The notes under the pieces are model-generated. The model was not told where the DNA came from, did not search any database, and saw only the letters and a list, made by a program, of their open reading frames with translations. From G965240365 sp965240365 (GTDB taxonomy: Bacteria > Pseudomonadota > Gammaproteobacteria > Eutrophobiales > Eutrophobiaceae), in NCBI GenBank assembly GCA_965240365.1, contig OZ251218.1, forward strand, positions 1 to 64,000: DNA of 64,000 nt, in the 5' to 3' direction. The stretch's first letter is position 1. Every line of letters starts with the position of its first letter. Shown in pieces: positions 25,063-37,700 of this stretch. The position numbers and the translations under genes are program-made.

Positions 25063-25590
25063 TTAAACCGGGAAAAAACTCTTGATCACAAGGGAGAGAA
25101 TACCTGCTATGGCTGTTGCTATCATCCACTTCATCACGGCCATTTCTCGATCCTGTTTGGCTATACTGACTTTGACTCCGGCAATCTCACGGCTGATTTT
25201 TTCACTGAGCTTCTCATCAAGCGCGGTAATTCTATCGCTCAACTTGTCATCAAGCTCGGTCATACTGCGGCTGAATTTTTCATCAAGGTCGGCAATCCTC
25301 TCGCTCAATTTTTCATCAAGCTCGGTAATCCTGCGGCTGAACTTTTCATCAAGCGCGGCAATCCTCTCGCTCAACTTGTCATCAAGCTCGGTAATCCTGC
25401 GGCTGAACTTTTCATCAAGCGCGGCAACCTCTCGGCTGATCCTTTCGCCCAGCCTCTTTTCTGCCCCGTTTATATCGGCTTTTGTGCTCACGTTTTCCGC
25501 CGACAGGGCCTCGGCCGCATGTTTTGCCTCGGGGTCGGGGATGCCGACTTTGCGGAAGGCTTCGTACACTTCTGTGATCATTGTGGCCAT
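25063..25590 (-). CDS. Tail-anchored coiled-coil protein B, DUF1640/CCDC90-like, seven 11-residue repeats
   Basis: The protein has 175 residues. The head (1-43) is nearly identical to protein A. Residues 55-131 are seven 11-residue units (VAALDEKFSRR, ITELDDKLSER and so on), followed by a linker and a C-terminal membrane segment ending LSLVIKSFFPV. The C terminus is the same type as in protein D, so B and D are equivalent members of the two cassettes. Between B and A there are 167 bases carrying A's promoter and a palindromic repeat. Upstream of B are 160 bases that also form the 3' flank of adhesin 2. The probable topology is one C-terminal membrane anchor with the coiled coil in the cytoplasm; the function is unknown. 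Confidence 0.82.
   Translation of the reverse strand: MATMITEVYEAFRKVGIPDPEAKHAAEALSAENVSTKADINGAEKRLGERISREVAALDEKFSRRITELDDKLSERIAALDEKFSRRITELDEKLSERIADLDEKFSRSMTELDDKLSDRITALDEKLSEKISREIAGVKVSIAKQDREMAVMKWMIATAIAGILSLVIKSFFPV
25198..25428 (-). repeat. Seven tandem 33-base units in coiled-coil gene B
   Basis: 231 bases encode seven 11-residue units alternating EKFSRR- and DKLSER-type ends. The unit is the same as in genes A, C and D, with a different copy number. Confidence 0.9.
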
Positions 25591-25624
25591 GCGTTTTTCC
25601 TTGGGAATTGGCGGGATTTTGCGG

Positions 25625-25653
25625 AATTTACCGGGAATGGGTTGTTAGTGCAA
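25625..25653 (-). promoter_or_regulatory. Candidate promoter of coiled-coil gene B
   Basis: TTGCAC, 17 bases, TAAATT, nearly identical in sequence to the one before gene A, including the flanking CCATTCCCGG. Confidence 0.45.
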
Positions 25654-25665
25654 GTGTTGTGTTGG

Positions 25666-25735
25666 CATTCCCGCCTGGCCCTGCCTGCAACAGGCAGGTC
25701 GCCGCATACAGGACTTCCTGTCCATAAATGATGAC
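25666..25735. repeat. Composite palindromic repeat between adhesin 2 and coiled-coil gene B
   Basis: CATTCCCGC, CCTGCCTGCAACAGGCAGG, CGCCGCATACAGGACTTCC. It lies just after the adhesin 2 stop and may also act as a transcript 3' hairpin; no U-tract follows. Confidence 0.7.
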
Positions 25736-25750
25736 GGTTGTTTGTCCCCG

Positions 25751-28700
25751 TCAATACAAACCCCTTTCCCCCGTCAAGGCCCCAAGGTCGAATGAGGGGT
25801 CGCCGTATTGCACGACATCCATGGCCTCATAATCCCCCGCCTCGGCCTTGAAGTCCGGCTCTGCCGGCAGCATGGCCCTGGCGCCTTCCAGCAGCAGGCG
25901 GATGCGGTTTTCTATGGAACCGGCCTGGGCGCGGGTGGCTTCTATGATGGCTTCCAGACGGTCAAGGGTGAGTTCCGCGCCCGTGGTCTGGCCGAGGCGT
26001 TCTCTTTCGGCCGGGTCGGTTTTAAGCCCTTCCAGCCAGCGGACGCGGGCGCGCACGCTTTGTAATACGCGGGTCAGCCTGGCCACTTCATCGCTGTCCC
26101 CGGCCGCCTCCGGCAGCGCCTCCAGGCTGTCCTCGCCGGGGTCTTCTTCCGTGAGGATGTATCTTTTCAACTCTTCACGGTAGTCCTCAAAGGTTTTCAG
26201 TTCGCGCCAGTAGTCAAATAATTGTTGATAGACCACCGCCTGACCGGCGTCGTCCGCTTCCACCCAGCGGCGTTCAAGTTCGTTGACGCGGGCCTCCAGT
26301 TGTTCGATCAGGGTGTCGAGTTCTGCAAGGGTGATGTTGGGCGCGCAGCCGTATTGTTCTTCGCATTGCGACAGCGACAGCGCGATGCCGGCCCCAATCA
26401 TGCCGAACAGGGTCAGTTCTTCCCCAAGCAGGCTTAAATCCACAAACGCCAGGGTCTCAGCGGCCACCAGACCCGCCGCCGGGTTGCTGGAGAACGCCTG
26501 CGCAAATTGCAGACCAAGCGGCCCGCTGGCGCCCAGCGTCATGCCCAGCCGCGCGATAAAGTCGCGGAAGGCGGGGTCGGTGACGCGGTCGGTGAAGCGG
26601 CTGCCGGGGTCAAAGCTGGCCGAGCCCTGGCCGCTGGCCACATCAAGTTCGCGCCGGGCCAGCGCCAGATTGACGTTGGACGGACTGGCGAAGCCGCCAA
26701 CGGCCACCAGCGCCGCCGAGGGCCGGGCCGGGTCAACGCGGTCTGCCGGCACGCTCAGCCTGACCGGCCCGGCCGAGGCGTCAATCACGCCCCGGGAACC
26801 CGACAGCCCCGGCACATTCGACCCCGCGGCCAGGATGCCAAGCTGACCGCCCGTCCCGATGTTCGCCGTCAGCCGGATGTCCCCGGCCAGCAGCGTCAGG
26901 GGGCCGCCGGTCTCTATGGGACGGCTGATGGTCAGGTTCGGCACGTTGACCCTGATGTTGCTCACGGAGCGGCCGTAGTATGGCGTCATGCCCTCGGGCG
27001 TGATGCGGCCGCCGATGATCAGGTGCCCGCGGTAGCCGCGCATGTTGGCCGCCAGCCTGAGGCCCGCGCCCACGTCGAGGTCCTGGCCGCGCATGCCCGG
27101 GATGGTCAGCGCGCCCCGGCCGGTCAGGGTGTCCGGGAAACGGATGTTGACCGGGTTGACGTTCAGGGTCGGGCTGTTGCCCGAGATGACGAGTTCGGTT
27201 GCGCCGCTCATGTCGAGCGCGCCAGAGGTGATGTCGTCGAACAGGGTCAGGCGGTTGGAGGTCAGCGCGAGGGTGTTCGCGCCGGCGTTTATGGTGGAGC
27301 GGAAGGTCAGCGCGCCCCGGCCGGTGTTGATGCGCGGCCTGCCTGCTGTAGGCAGGTTGGCGTTGGTTGTGACCGGGCCGTTGAAGGTGAAGGCCGGGTT
27401 GTTGGTGTTGATGTCGCTGTCGAGTTGGGCGGGGCCGTCGAATATGAGGGTGTCGTTGGCGTCGAGGGCGCTTGCGCCGGCGGTTGTGTTGTTTACGAGG
27501 ATCGGAGTCCGGCTTTCGCCGGAGGTTGTTTGTCCTGGATTCCGGCTGCGCCTGCCTGCTGCAGGCAGGCCGGAATGACGGGTGCTGAGGCGTATAGTTT
27601 GCGCGGTGCTGGCGTCCGTATTGAACGCGAGGACGCGGGTGTTCAGATTGGGATCGACCAGGTTGATGTTGCCGGCCGCGGCCGCGCCTGAAGTGCTGAT
27701 ATTCAGGCTGCCCGCTTCTGTGCCGGTGAATTCTGTTCTGAACGCGCCATTAACGCCTACGCCGCCGCTGGCCGTGACTATCAGACGGTTTGAGGTGGCC
27801 ACAACCCCGCCCGCGCCGTTGATGTCGCCGTTCTGGCTGGCAAGGCGGACTTCGCCGCTGCCGGCGCGGATGTCCGCGCCGATGTTGAGCGCGCCCGCCT
27901 CGGCGAGGCCCGCCGCGAGGCTGACCCCGGCGTTGTTGGTGGTAATGCCGCTGACATCCCCGACCGTGCCCACGGTAAAGCCGTTGCGGTCGATGTAGTT
28001 GAGTTGCCCGCCCAGATTCGCCCCCGCCAGCGTGCTGATGTCGTTGCCTTCGCTGACCAGATTGATGCTGCCGGCGTTGTTTTGCAGCAGCAGTTCCGGC
28101 GCGCGCAGCACGCCGGCGGTCTGGTTGACGGCCTCGGCCGCCGTGATGTTGCTGAACGTCACGCGCCGCGTGGCCGTCAGGTTGGCGTTCAGGATGATTT
28201 GGGCCGCGCCTTCAACGATAACATCACGCAGCGCCACGCGGCCGCCGATGGCGCTGTTGAAGGTGGCCGTGAGCGAACCGGCGAGCGTCAGGTCCTGTTG
28301 CCCGGCGGTTGTGCCGTCTATGGCGCCGTCCAGGGTCAGGCCGCCCGTGCCGTCAATGCGCCCGCCGCTGCCGGCCAGCGTTATCGCGCCGCCCCAGGTG
28401 TTATCCGCGTCCCCCTCGTCGGCCGCATTGCGCAGCGTGCCGCCGTTCAGTTCCAGTTCTTCGTCTTCAACATTGAGGCCGGTTGTGCCGCCCGCGAGTT
28501 CGAGCACGCCGCCGGTGTTGACTACGGTACCCAGGCTGCCCGCGCCGCTGCCGAGCGCGCCGTTGTTGGCGATGGCCAGCGTGCCCGCGTTAATCGTGGT
28601 CAGACCGGTATAAAGATTAAGGCCGCCCAGCGTGAGTCTGGCCGCGCCTGTCTTGGTGAAGCCGGCCCGGCCCGTGTCGCCGACCTCGCTGATAACGCCG

Positions 28701-31700
28701 TTGTAAACGCCATCAATAGTCTGGTTGACGGTCAGGGTCTGGCCTTTGTTGATTTCGATGCCGCCGCCCGTGTTGTGGCCGCCGGAGAGCGAACCGATGG
28801 TCTCGCTCTGGCGGACGGTGAGTTTGGCGGTGTTGCCGGTCGCGTCATTATTGAGCATGACCGCGCTGTCGTCGGGGAGGGCGGCGCCGCCCGTGAGGAT
28901 GAGTTCGCCGGCGTTGATAGTGGTCGTGCCCGTGTAGCGGTTGGGGCCGGAGAGGGTGACGACGCCTTCTCTGGTGACTGTTACGTCAAGCTCTCCAAAT
29001 GCAAACCGGGTTAAAGTCACGGCACTCTTTTCAAGGTTCGCGTTCCCGGCGAGGATCGCGCTGACCGTGCCGCGGCGGAGGTCAATCTTGCCGCCGGCGG
29101 CCGGATTAACCGTCAGGACGCCCTGATCCCCGGTCGCGCCCTCGGCGCGGATGATGTTGCCGCTGCGGAGCAGGACATGGGCCACGGTGGCGTTGGTTGT
29201 GCCGAGGTCCAGGGTGACGTCAGTGGCATCGGGATCGTTAACCCTTTCAGGGCCCACTTCCAGCCTGGTGTTAGTGGGAAGCACATCATCTCTTTCTGCC
29301 AGCACCAGGGTACCTGACGCAACCCCGGTAGTGCCCTGGTAACTGTTGAGACCGCTCAGTGTGACCCGGGCCCCGGCCCCGCCATTTATGGAAAGGCCCG
29401 ACGTGCCCGCAAGTCTGGCGCTGACCATGCCGCTTTGTAATTCAAAACCAGACTCACTATTCATGGTCAGCGTGCCTGGGTCGCCTTCGGCCCCGAGGGT
29501 GGCCCGTTGCGCCGCGCTGAGTCCCGAGGCGACGATGCTGCCGGATCGCAACTGGATAATGGCGGTTCCACTTGTTGTTCCATCATTGAAGGTATTGCTA
29601 TAGCTGACAAGGTCAAAGGTGGCATTGGGGCCATCTATGATCAACCGCCGGCTGTTGATGGCCTGATTTCTACCCAGGGCCAGCGTGCCGCCTTCAATTT
29701 GGGTTGTTTCATTATAGGTGTTGGCGCCAGCCAGCGTGAATGTGCCCGCGCCGGTCTTGGTGAGGCTGGCCTCCGATTGCGAGCCATCCGAGGCGCCGGT
29801 AGGTGTGCCGCTGATAACGCCGGCGTAGCGGGTGTCATTGCCATCGGCGTTGGCGACGGTCAAGGTCTGGTTGGCGCCAATCACAACACGGCTGTTGCTA
29901 TCCGCGGTTTGGTCCGCGTCCTTGAGCGAACCGATAGTCTCGCTGTTGGTCACGCGCAGCGTCGCGCCGGCCGTATTGGCCAGCGTAATGCCCTGCCCGG
30001 CCGCGCCGTCATCGGGGCTGGCGTAACCGCCCTGGAGTTCCAGTTCGCCGGCCTGAATGTCCGTGCCGCCCTGGTAGTTGTTCGGGTTGGCGCTGCTGCT
30101 GTTATTAACCACCAGCGTACCCGCGCCCTGTTTAATCAGGCGGCCGAGGCCCCTAATGCGGCCGTTCAGCGTGGTGTCGCCCGCGCCCGTGACGGTGAGG
30201 TCGGCGGCCGCGCCCTCATGCGTCAGGGTCAACGCGCTGCCCACGGTCAGGCGGCCGCTGTCGCTGGCAAAGGTGGTGTCGCCTTCCAGCGTGATCGTGC
30301 CATTCCAGGTATTGTTGTCGCTGGCGTTGCGCAGCGCGCCCGGCGTACCGGACACGCCGGCCCCGACCAGACTCAGGGCTTCACTGGCGACCGTCACGCC
30401 GCCGCTCAGTTCCAGCGCCGCGCCGGTGTTGACGAGCGTACCCGTGTCGGCCGTGCCAAGCGCAAGGGCGTTGGCAACGGCCAGGATGCCCTCTTGAACC
30501 GTGGTCAGACCCGTGTAACTGTTGGCCCCGCCCAGGGTGAGCTTGCCGCTGCCCGCCTTGATAAGGTTGGCCGCCGTCGCCGTGGCATCGGCCGGGGTGG
30601 GGTCAATCTCGCTGATAACCCCGTTGTAAACGCCCGCAGCGGTCTGGTTCACGGTCAGAGTCTGGCCTTTGGTGATGTCGATATGGCCGCCCGCGCTGCT
30701 GCCGCCGGAGAACGTGCCGATGGTCTCGCTCTGGCGGACGGTGAGCTTGGCGGTGTTGGTGGCCGTGGCACTGTTGAGCGCGACCGCGCTGGTATCGGCA
30801 ATGGCGCGGCCGCCCGTGAGGATGAGTTCACCGGCGTTGACGCGGGTCTGGCCAGTGTAGGTGTTGGCCCCTTCCAGAGTCACAACGCCCTGCGCGGTGA
30901 CGGGGTCAAGATTCAACTCGCGCACGGCATTCTTTTCCAGACCCACGTTTGCCGTGGCGCCGGCCAGGATGGCGCTGACGCGCCCGCGCATCAGGTTAAA
31001 GCGGCCGCCAGCGGCAACCGTAAGCACGCCCCGGCCGGCCGCCGCGCCGGAGGCGCGGGTAATGGCGCCGCTTCTGAGCGCCACATTCGCCACGGTGTTG
31101 TTCGTGGCGCCCAGCGCCAGCGTCGCCGCGCTGGCAAGCGCGCCGAGGGTAGCAGCGCCGGAGCCGACATCCACCCGGGTGGTACCGGGCAACACATCAT
31201 CGGCGCCCAGCGTCAGCGTGCCGCCGGAAACCAGGGTCGCTCCCTGGTAACTGTTGAGGCCGTTCAGGGTCACCTCCCCGGCGCTCGATTTGCTAAGGCC
31301 AATAGCGCCGGACAGTTTGGCGTTGACCGTTCCCCTGAGAAGCTGGAAGGAATTTCGGTTTAAGACCAGCTTGCCCCGATCCGAATCGCGGGCCGCGTTC
31401 GCGCCCGTGGTCGCGCCCGTGGCGTCAATGATGCCGTGAACCAGTTGGACCCGATCTGTAAAGGTATTCGTAAAGGTACGAAGGTCAAAGGTGCTGCCGT
31501 TTTCCACGCGCAGCGTGCCGCTGCCACTAATCGCGTTATCCCGGCCCAGCGCCAGGGCGCCGCCTTTAACTTCGGTTAAACCCGTGTAGGTGCTTTGGCT
31601 CCCCGTGGGACTACCGAGGGTAAATATGCCCTCGCCTTCCTTGATGAGATCGGCATTCGTGCCACTGATTGAGCCGGCGTAGGTGGTGTTATTGCCATCG

Positions 31701-34700
31701 GCGTTGTTCATGGTCAGGGCCTGGCCGCTGGCAATCTCGACATTGCCGCCCGCGCCGCCGCCGCCCGAGAGTGAACCGATTTTCTCGCTGTTGCTCACGG
31801 TCAGTTTTGCGCCCGCCACATTGCGCAGCGTAATGCCCCGCCCGTCCGCGCCGTCATTGGGGCTGGCGTGGCCGCCCTGAAGTTCAAGTTCGCCTTCCCT
31901 GATTTCAGTGCCGCCCTGGTAGTTGTTCGGGTTGGTGCTGCTGCTGTTATTAACCACCAGCGTACCCGCGCCCCGTTTAATCAGACCGCCGAGGCCGGTA
32001 ATCCGGCCCGTGATGCGGGTCTTGCCCGCGCCCGTGAGGGTGAGGCCGGCGGCCACGGGCGGGGTCGCGGCGCTTTGCAGGGTCAGGGCGCCACTCAGGG
32101 TCAGGGTGGGCGCCGCGCCGGTGGCGACGCTGGCGTTGTGGATGGTGGCATTGCTCGCCAGCCGGATCGGGCTGACCACGGTGTTGGTCCCGCTGACGTT
32201 GCGCAGCGCGCCCCGGTTGTTATGGCCCGTGCCGTTCAGGATCAGGGTTTCGTCGGTGTTGAGCGTCTCGCCCGCCCCGGGGTCCAGTTCCAGGGTCGCG
32301 CCCGCGGCGACGGTGGTGGCGGTGGTTAGCTCGCCTTCTTCCAGGACGCCGCCCAGGGCGTCGCCGGTGGCGATAGTGAGCGTGCCCTCGTCGATGAAGG
32401 TGGCGCCTTCGTAGGTGTTGTCCGTGACGGCCCTGGCGAGGGTCACTCTGCCCGCCCCCGTCTTTCTAAGGCCCGCCGTGCCCGCGAGACCGGCGCTGAC
32501 CGTGCCCTGTTCCAGTTCAAAGTAGCGGCGGCCGCTGGCGGCCGTGCCGACATTGTTCAGCGTGAGCGCGCCGTAACGGGTTCCGATAGTGTCAGCCGGC
32601 GGCGGGCGGCCGCTGTCGGTAATCGTGCCGCTGAGCAGTTGCACGCCGCTAAAGGTATTTTCGTAGCCCGCGAGGTCGAAGGTCCCGCCCGCGACCACCA
32701 GCCTGCCACCGCTGTTGATGGCGTTGCTCTGCCCGAGTTTCAGCGCGCCGCCTTCCACCCGGGTAACGCCCGTGTAGGTGTTGGTCGCGCCGAGCGTGAG
32801 CGCGCCGGGGCCGGTCTTGGTCAGGCCGAAGTTAGTACCGCTGATGACGCCGCTGATCGTCAGGGCATTGGTGGTATCGGCATTATGGATGGCGGCGCTC
32901 GCGCCAAGCGTGATCGCGCCGGACCAGGTGTTGATGCCGCTGACGTTGCGCAAGGCGCCTTGATAGACCGGCTCTTCTGTCGTGCCGGTATTGAAACCCG
33001 GCCCGTTCAGGGTCAGCAGCTTGCCAAAGCTGTTGGTGCTGGTGGCCGTGAGCCGCAGTTCCAGCGTGCCGCCGGTGTTCACGGTGACGCGCGCGTTCGC
33101 GCCCGTGTCCGTGCCCAGCGCGCCGCTGTGGCTGATGGCGAGGATGCCGTTGCTAATCGTGGTCGTGCCCGTGTAGGTGTTGCTTCCGCCCAGCGTGAGC
33201 TTGCCCGCGCCGGTCTTGGCGAGGCTGGCCCGCGCCGTGGCCGATGTGCCGGTCTCGCTGATGACGCCGCTGTACGTGGTGTCCGCGCCCGTGGCGCTGT
33301 TCACGGTCAGGGTGCGGCCTTTGGTGATTTCGATATTGCCGCCGTTCTCGCCGCCGCCGGAGAGCGCGCCGATGGTGGTGTCCTGCGTCACCGTGAGCTT
33401 GGCCCCGCTGGTGTTGGCCAGTCGCACCGCGGCGCCCTGAATGGCCTGGGCGATGTCCAGTTTCAGTTCGCCCCCCGTGATGTCGGTCAGACCCGCGTAG
33501 TCGTTGCGGCTGGCCAGCGTGAGCAGTCCGCTGCCGGCCTTGACCAGGCCGCCCGCGCCGGTGATGGCAATGGCGGTCGTGTCCGTGCCGCTCGGACGCT
33601 GGACGGTGATGGACGAGGCCGCGCGGCGTCTTATCGCCGCCTCGGTACCGGTCGTGCCGGCGCCCGTGGCTTCCAGGGTCAGCCTGTGACCGTCGTTGTC
33701 GATCGCGCCGGAAAGTCTCAAGGTGGTCCCGGCCGGCGCCGTGGCCGCGCCGGCCGCGCTCTCGACCGATTGGGCCAGGATGCGGCTGGCCTCGTCGAGA
33801 TCGATATTCCCGGCCCAGGTGTTGGCGCCGCTCAGGCCGTGGAGCAGGCCGCCGTTCAGCGTCAGGCTTTCGGTCGCGGGGACGATAATGCCGCCCGCGA
33901 GTTGCAGCGTGCCGCCGCTGTTGACGGTGGTATTGGTCGTGGGCGTGACGCCGCCGACCATCGGGGCCGTGCCCAGCGCGTTCGCGTGGCTGATACGCAG
34001 GATGCCGCCGTTGATGGTGGTGGCGCCGCTGTAGGTGTTGTTGCCGCTGAGCGTCACGGCGCCGGCGGTGCTCTTGACCAGCGCGCCCGTGCCCGCGAGG
34101 ATGGCGCTGACCGTGCCGCTGCGCAGGTCAAATTGCCCGGCGCTGGTGGCCCTGCTGGCGCTGCTGTTGACCGTGAGGCTGCCTTTTATGACCGCGGTGC
34201 TGCTGGTCTCGGTGCGGCCCGTGTCCACGATCCTGCCCCCCGTGAGCAGGCGCACGCCGCGATAGCTTTCCTGCCGGCCCTTGAGGTCGTGGATGGTGTT
34301 GTTTTCGACCACCAGGATGCTGCTCGGAGTGCTGCCCGCGATGACCAGGCGGCCGGCCAGGATGCGGGTCGCGCCCTCGAAGAGGTGCGCGCCGGGATAT
34401 GTGAGCCTCACCACGCCGCCGATGTCTTCGGCATTGCCGGAGGCGGTCTGGGCCGCCAGGGTGGTGCCGTCCGTGCGCTTGATGAGGTCGGCCGGGCCGT
34501 TGAGTATGGCCTGAATCTCGCCATCGCGCACGTCAAATTCGCCCACGCCGTCCGCGCCGCCCGTTGCGGGGCGCGCGGGGGTGACGGTCAGCACGCCCCG
34601 CCCGGTGTTGGCGTCGCCGGCCGTGCTCGGCGCAACCGGGCTGGCCGTGATGGAACCGGCGTTCAGGCGCACGCCGCTAAAGGTCTGGTTATACGCGCCC

Positions 34701-37700
34701 ATCGCAAACACGCCCTCGACGGGGTCGGTGGCGCTCGCGCCGCTGCCGCTCCGCAACTGACCCACGATCAGGCGGCTGCCCGCGTTGATGGCGTTGGTCC
34801 GGCCGATGGCGAGCGTGCCTTGCCGGATGTCGGTCACGCCGGTGTAGCTGCTTTGGCCATTCAGCGTGAGGCGGCCCGCGCCGTCCTTGATCAGGCTGCT
34901 GCCCGCGCGGGTGTCGATGCCGTTGACAACGGTGTTGCCCGCGCCGGTGAAGCTCAGGGCGCTGCTCGAAAGCGAGAGGGTGCTGCTGGAAAGCTCTTTG
35001 ACGATACCGCCCGACAGCGTCAGGCTCGCGGCGCCGCCCGCGGCGGTCTGGCGGTTCTCGATTGTAGCGCTGACCGGGTCGCCGCCAGCAACGCCCAGGA
35101 TGGTGATCTGGCCGCGCAAGGTGTTATTGCCGCTCAGGTTGAGCAGGGTGCTCCTGTTACTCAAATATATTCTTGACCCGATAGCGAGCGGATTCGTGCT
35201 GCCGCCCGCCAGTTGCAGGACGGTACCAGACGCCATACTTACAAAGGCAGAACCGAGCGCGCTGCTGCTCGTGAGGCGGAGCACGCCTCTGCCAACCCGG
35301 ATGGAACCCCTGGTGAGACCGCTGTTGTTGCCGCCAAGCGTGAGGCGCCCGGAACCGCTCTTACTGATGAGGGCGCCCGATCCGCTGATATTGCCCGGGA
35401 TGGTCATATTGCCCGCGCCATTGATATTGAGCCAGTGGCGCCCGAGGGCGATGTTGCCCGAGACGGTCAGGGTGCGGCCGCTCGCGCTGTCCAGCGCGGC
35501 GTTGCGCGTGAGCGTAATCGCGCCGCTGTATTCGTTATTGCCGCCCGTGTTGGCCAGCGTGCCACCGAGGCTCAGGGCCTCGGCCACAGCAAGATTATTG
35601 CCGCTAAGCCGCAGGGTCGCGCCGTTGCTCACGATGGTCCTGTTGCCACTGCCCGTGGACAGGCCGAGCGCGCTGCTGTCGGTCATGGCCAGCGTGCCGC
35701 CTTCGATCCGGGTGGTCCCGCTGTAGGTGTTCGCGCCGCCGAGCGTGAGCGTGCCGCCGCCGAGCTTGCGCAGGCCCAGGCCCGCGCCGCTGATGACGCC
35801 GTTGTAGGTCGTGGGGCCGGCCTGGATTACGGTCAGGGTGTTGCCGGAGGTAATCTCGATATTGCCGCCCGCCGCGCCGCCGCCGGAGAGCGCGCCGATG
35901 GCCTCGGTTCCGGTGACGATGAGCCTGGTGTTGGCGACATTGGCCAGCCTGACCGCGCCGTTGTCGGCGATGGCGGAGTCGCCCTGAAGTTCCAGTTCGC
36001 CGCCGCTGACGGCCGGGGCCGCGGTGGTGGCGGCGCGGCCGATTTGGGTGAGGCCCGTGTAGCTGTTCGTGCCGCTCAGCGTGAGCTTGCCGCCGCCGAG
36101 CTTGCTCAGTTTGCCGTCCGCGCCGCTGATATTGCCGCTGATGGTCACGGCGCTGGCCGGAGTCGCGCCGAAGGCCGGGGTAGTGAAGATTTCGAGGGTA
36201 TGGGCGCGGGCCGCATCGCCCATGCCGCTGCGGAGGCTGATGTTGCCGGTGATGCGGAGGTTGCCGAGCAGGGCGCGGATGTGGCCGGTGATGCCGGTCG
36301 TGCCGGTCGTCACCGTGCCAGCACTATTGCGGTCGCGCGCAAAGTCGAGCGCGATGTCGCCGGCCCAACTGTTGTTGCCCGTGCCGCTGTTGAGGCTGCC
36401 GCCCGCGAGTGTCAGGGCTTCATTGCCGATGGCGGTGTTGCCCTGCAAGACCAGACTCGCGTTGTTATAGACGATGGTCCCCGCGTTCGCGCCCGTCGCG
36501 CCGAGGGCGCTGTTGTTGCTGGCCGTCAGCGCGCCCCGGGCAACGATGGTCTCGCCGCCGTAGGTGTTCGCGCCCGAGAGGACCAGATTATTCAGGCCAA
36601 TCTTGGTCAGGCCGTAATTGCTGCTCCCGCTGCTGATGATGCCGGAGAGGCTCAGGCGGCCCGGCAGGCCCTTGCTCTCACAGGCCGCGCCCCCCGCGGG
36701 GCAATCTGCCGTGCCGGGGTCAATAGTACCGACCACCGTGTCCTCGTCCCGGTGGCTGTCGATGAGGCTGTCGGCCCCGAGTGTCATCGTGCCGCTGGCG
36801 ATATTGAAGCCGTGCAGGTTGCGCAGCGTGCCGCCGTTTAATGTCAGGCTTTCGGCCACGGTGATATTGCTGTAACCGTTGAGCGTGCCGCTCGCGTCAA
36901 AGCTCGTCCGGCCCCGCAGTTCCAGGGTCGCGCCGCTGGCCACGGTGGTCCCGTTGCCATCGCCCGTGGCCCCGAGCGCGGTGTCGTGCGTAATGGCGAG
37001 TTTGCCCGCGTTGACCTCGGTGGTCCCGCCGTAGGTGTTCGCGCCGCCGAGCGTGAGCGTGCCCGCGCCGTCTTTGCTGAGGCCGGCCGCGCCCGCGCCG
37101 CTGATAACGCCGTTGTAAGTGGTATTCGCGCCGGCGATCTGGTTTACGGTCAGCCTTTGGCCGCTGGTAATGGCGACTTCGCCGCCGCCTTGCAGCGAGC
37201 GGATGGTCTGGCTCTGGGTAATACTCAATTTGGGGCTGCCGGTAGAGGCCAGGATGACATTGGCGCTTTGGGCGATGACGTTGCCGGTGGCGTCGTCAAG
37301 TTCGAGTTCGCCCGCGTCGATTTCGGTGTCGCCCGTGTAGCTGTTCACGCCCGTCAGCGTGAGCCGGCCCGTGCCGGCCTTGCTCAGCCGGCCCGCGCCA
37401 ATGGCGATAATGCCGCTGATGGTGGTATTGCCGGCGCCCGTGACGGTCAGGTTATGGCCCGCGCCGCTGATGCCGGCCAGCGTGAGGCTGTTGCCCCCGG
37501 GGGCGGCGTTGTGAATGGTGACATCGCCCGTGAGCGTAATCGTACCGCTGACGGTATTATTGCCGCTGACATTGCGCAGCGCGCCGAGATACACCGCCGG
37601 GTCGCCTTCCGCAGCGGTATTGACGCCGTCCCCGGCCAGGCTCAGGGTTTCGGTGTCGGGGATGGTCAGGCCGCTGATGCCGTCCGCGGGGGCCAGTTCC

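Noticed and set aside
24293..25590. CRISPR array, suggested by regular 33-base repeats
   Set aside because: The units are contiguous with no spacers, encode a clear hendecad coiled coil and vary at third positions; no cas genes are present.
25751..26450. C-terminal autotransporter barrel in adhesin 2
   Set aside because: The end is acidic, helix-rich and lacks amphipathic beta strands or a terminal aromatic Phe/Trp pattern of barrels.
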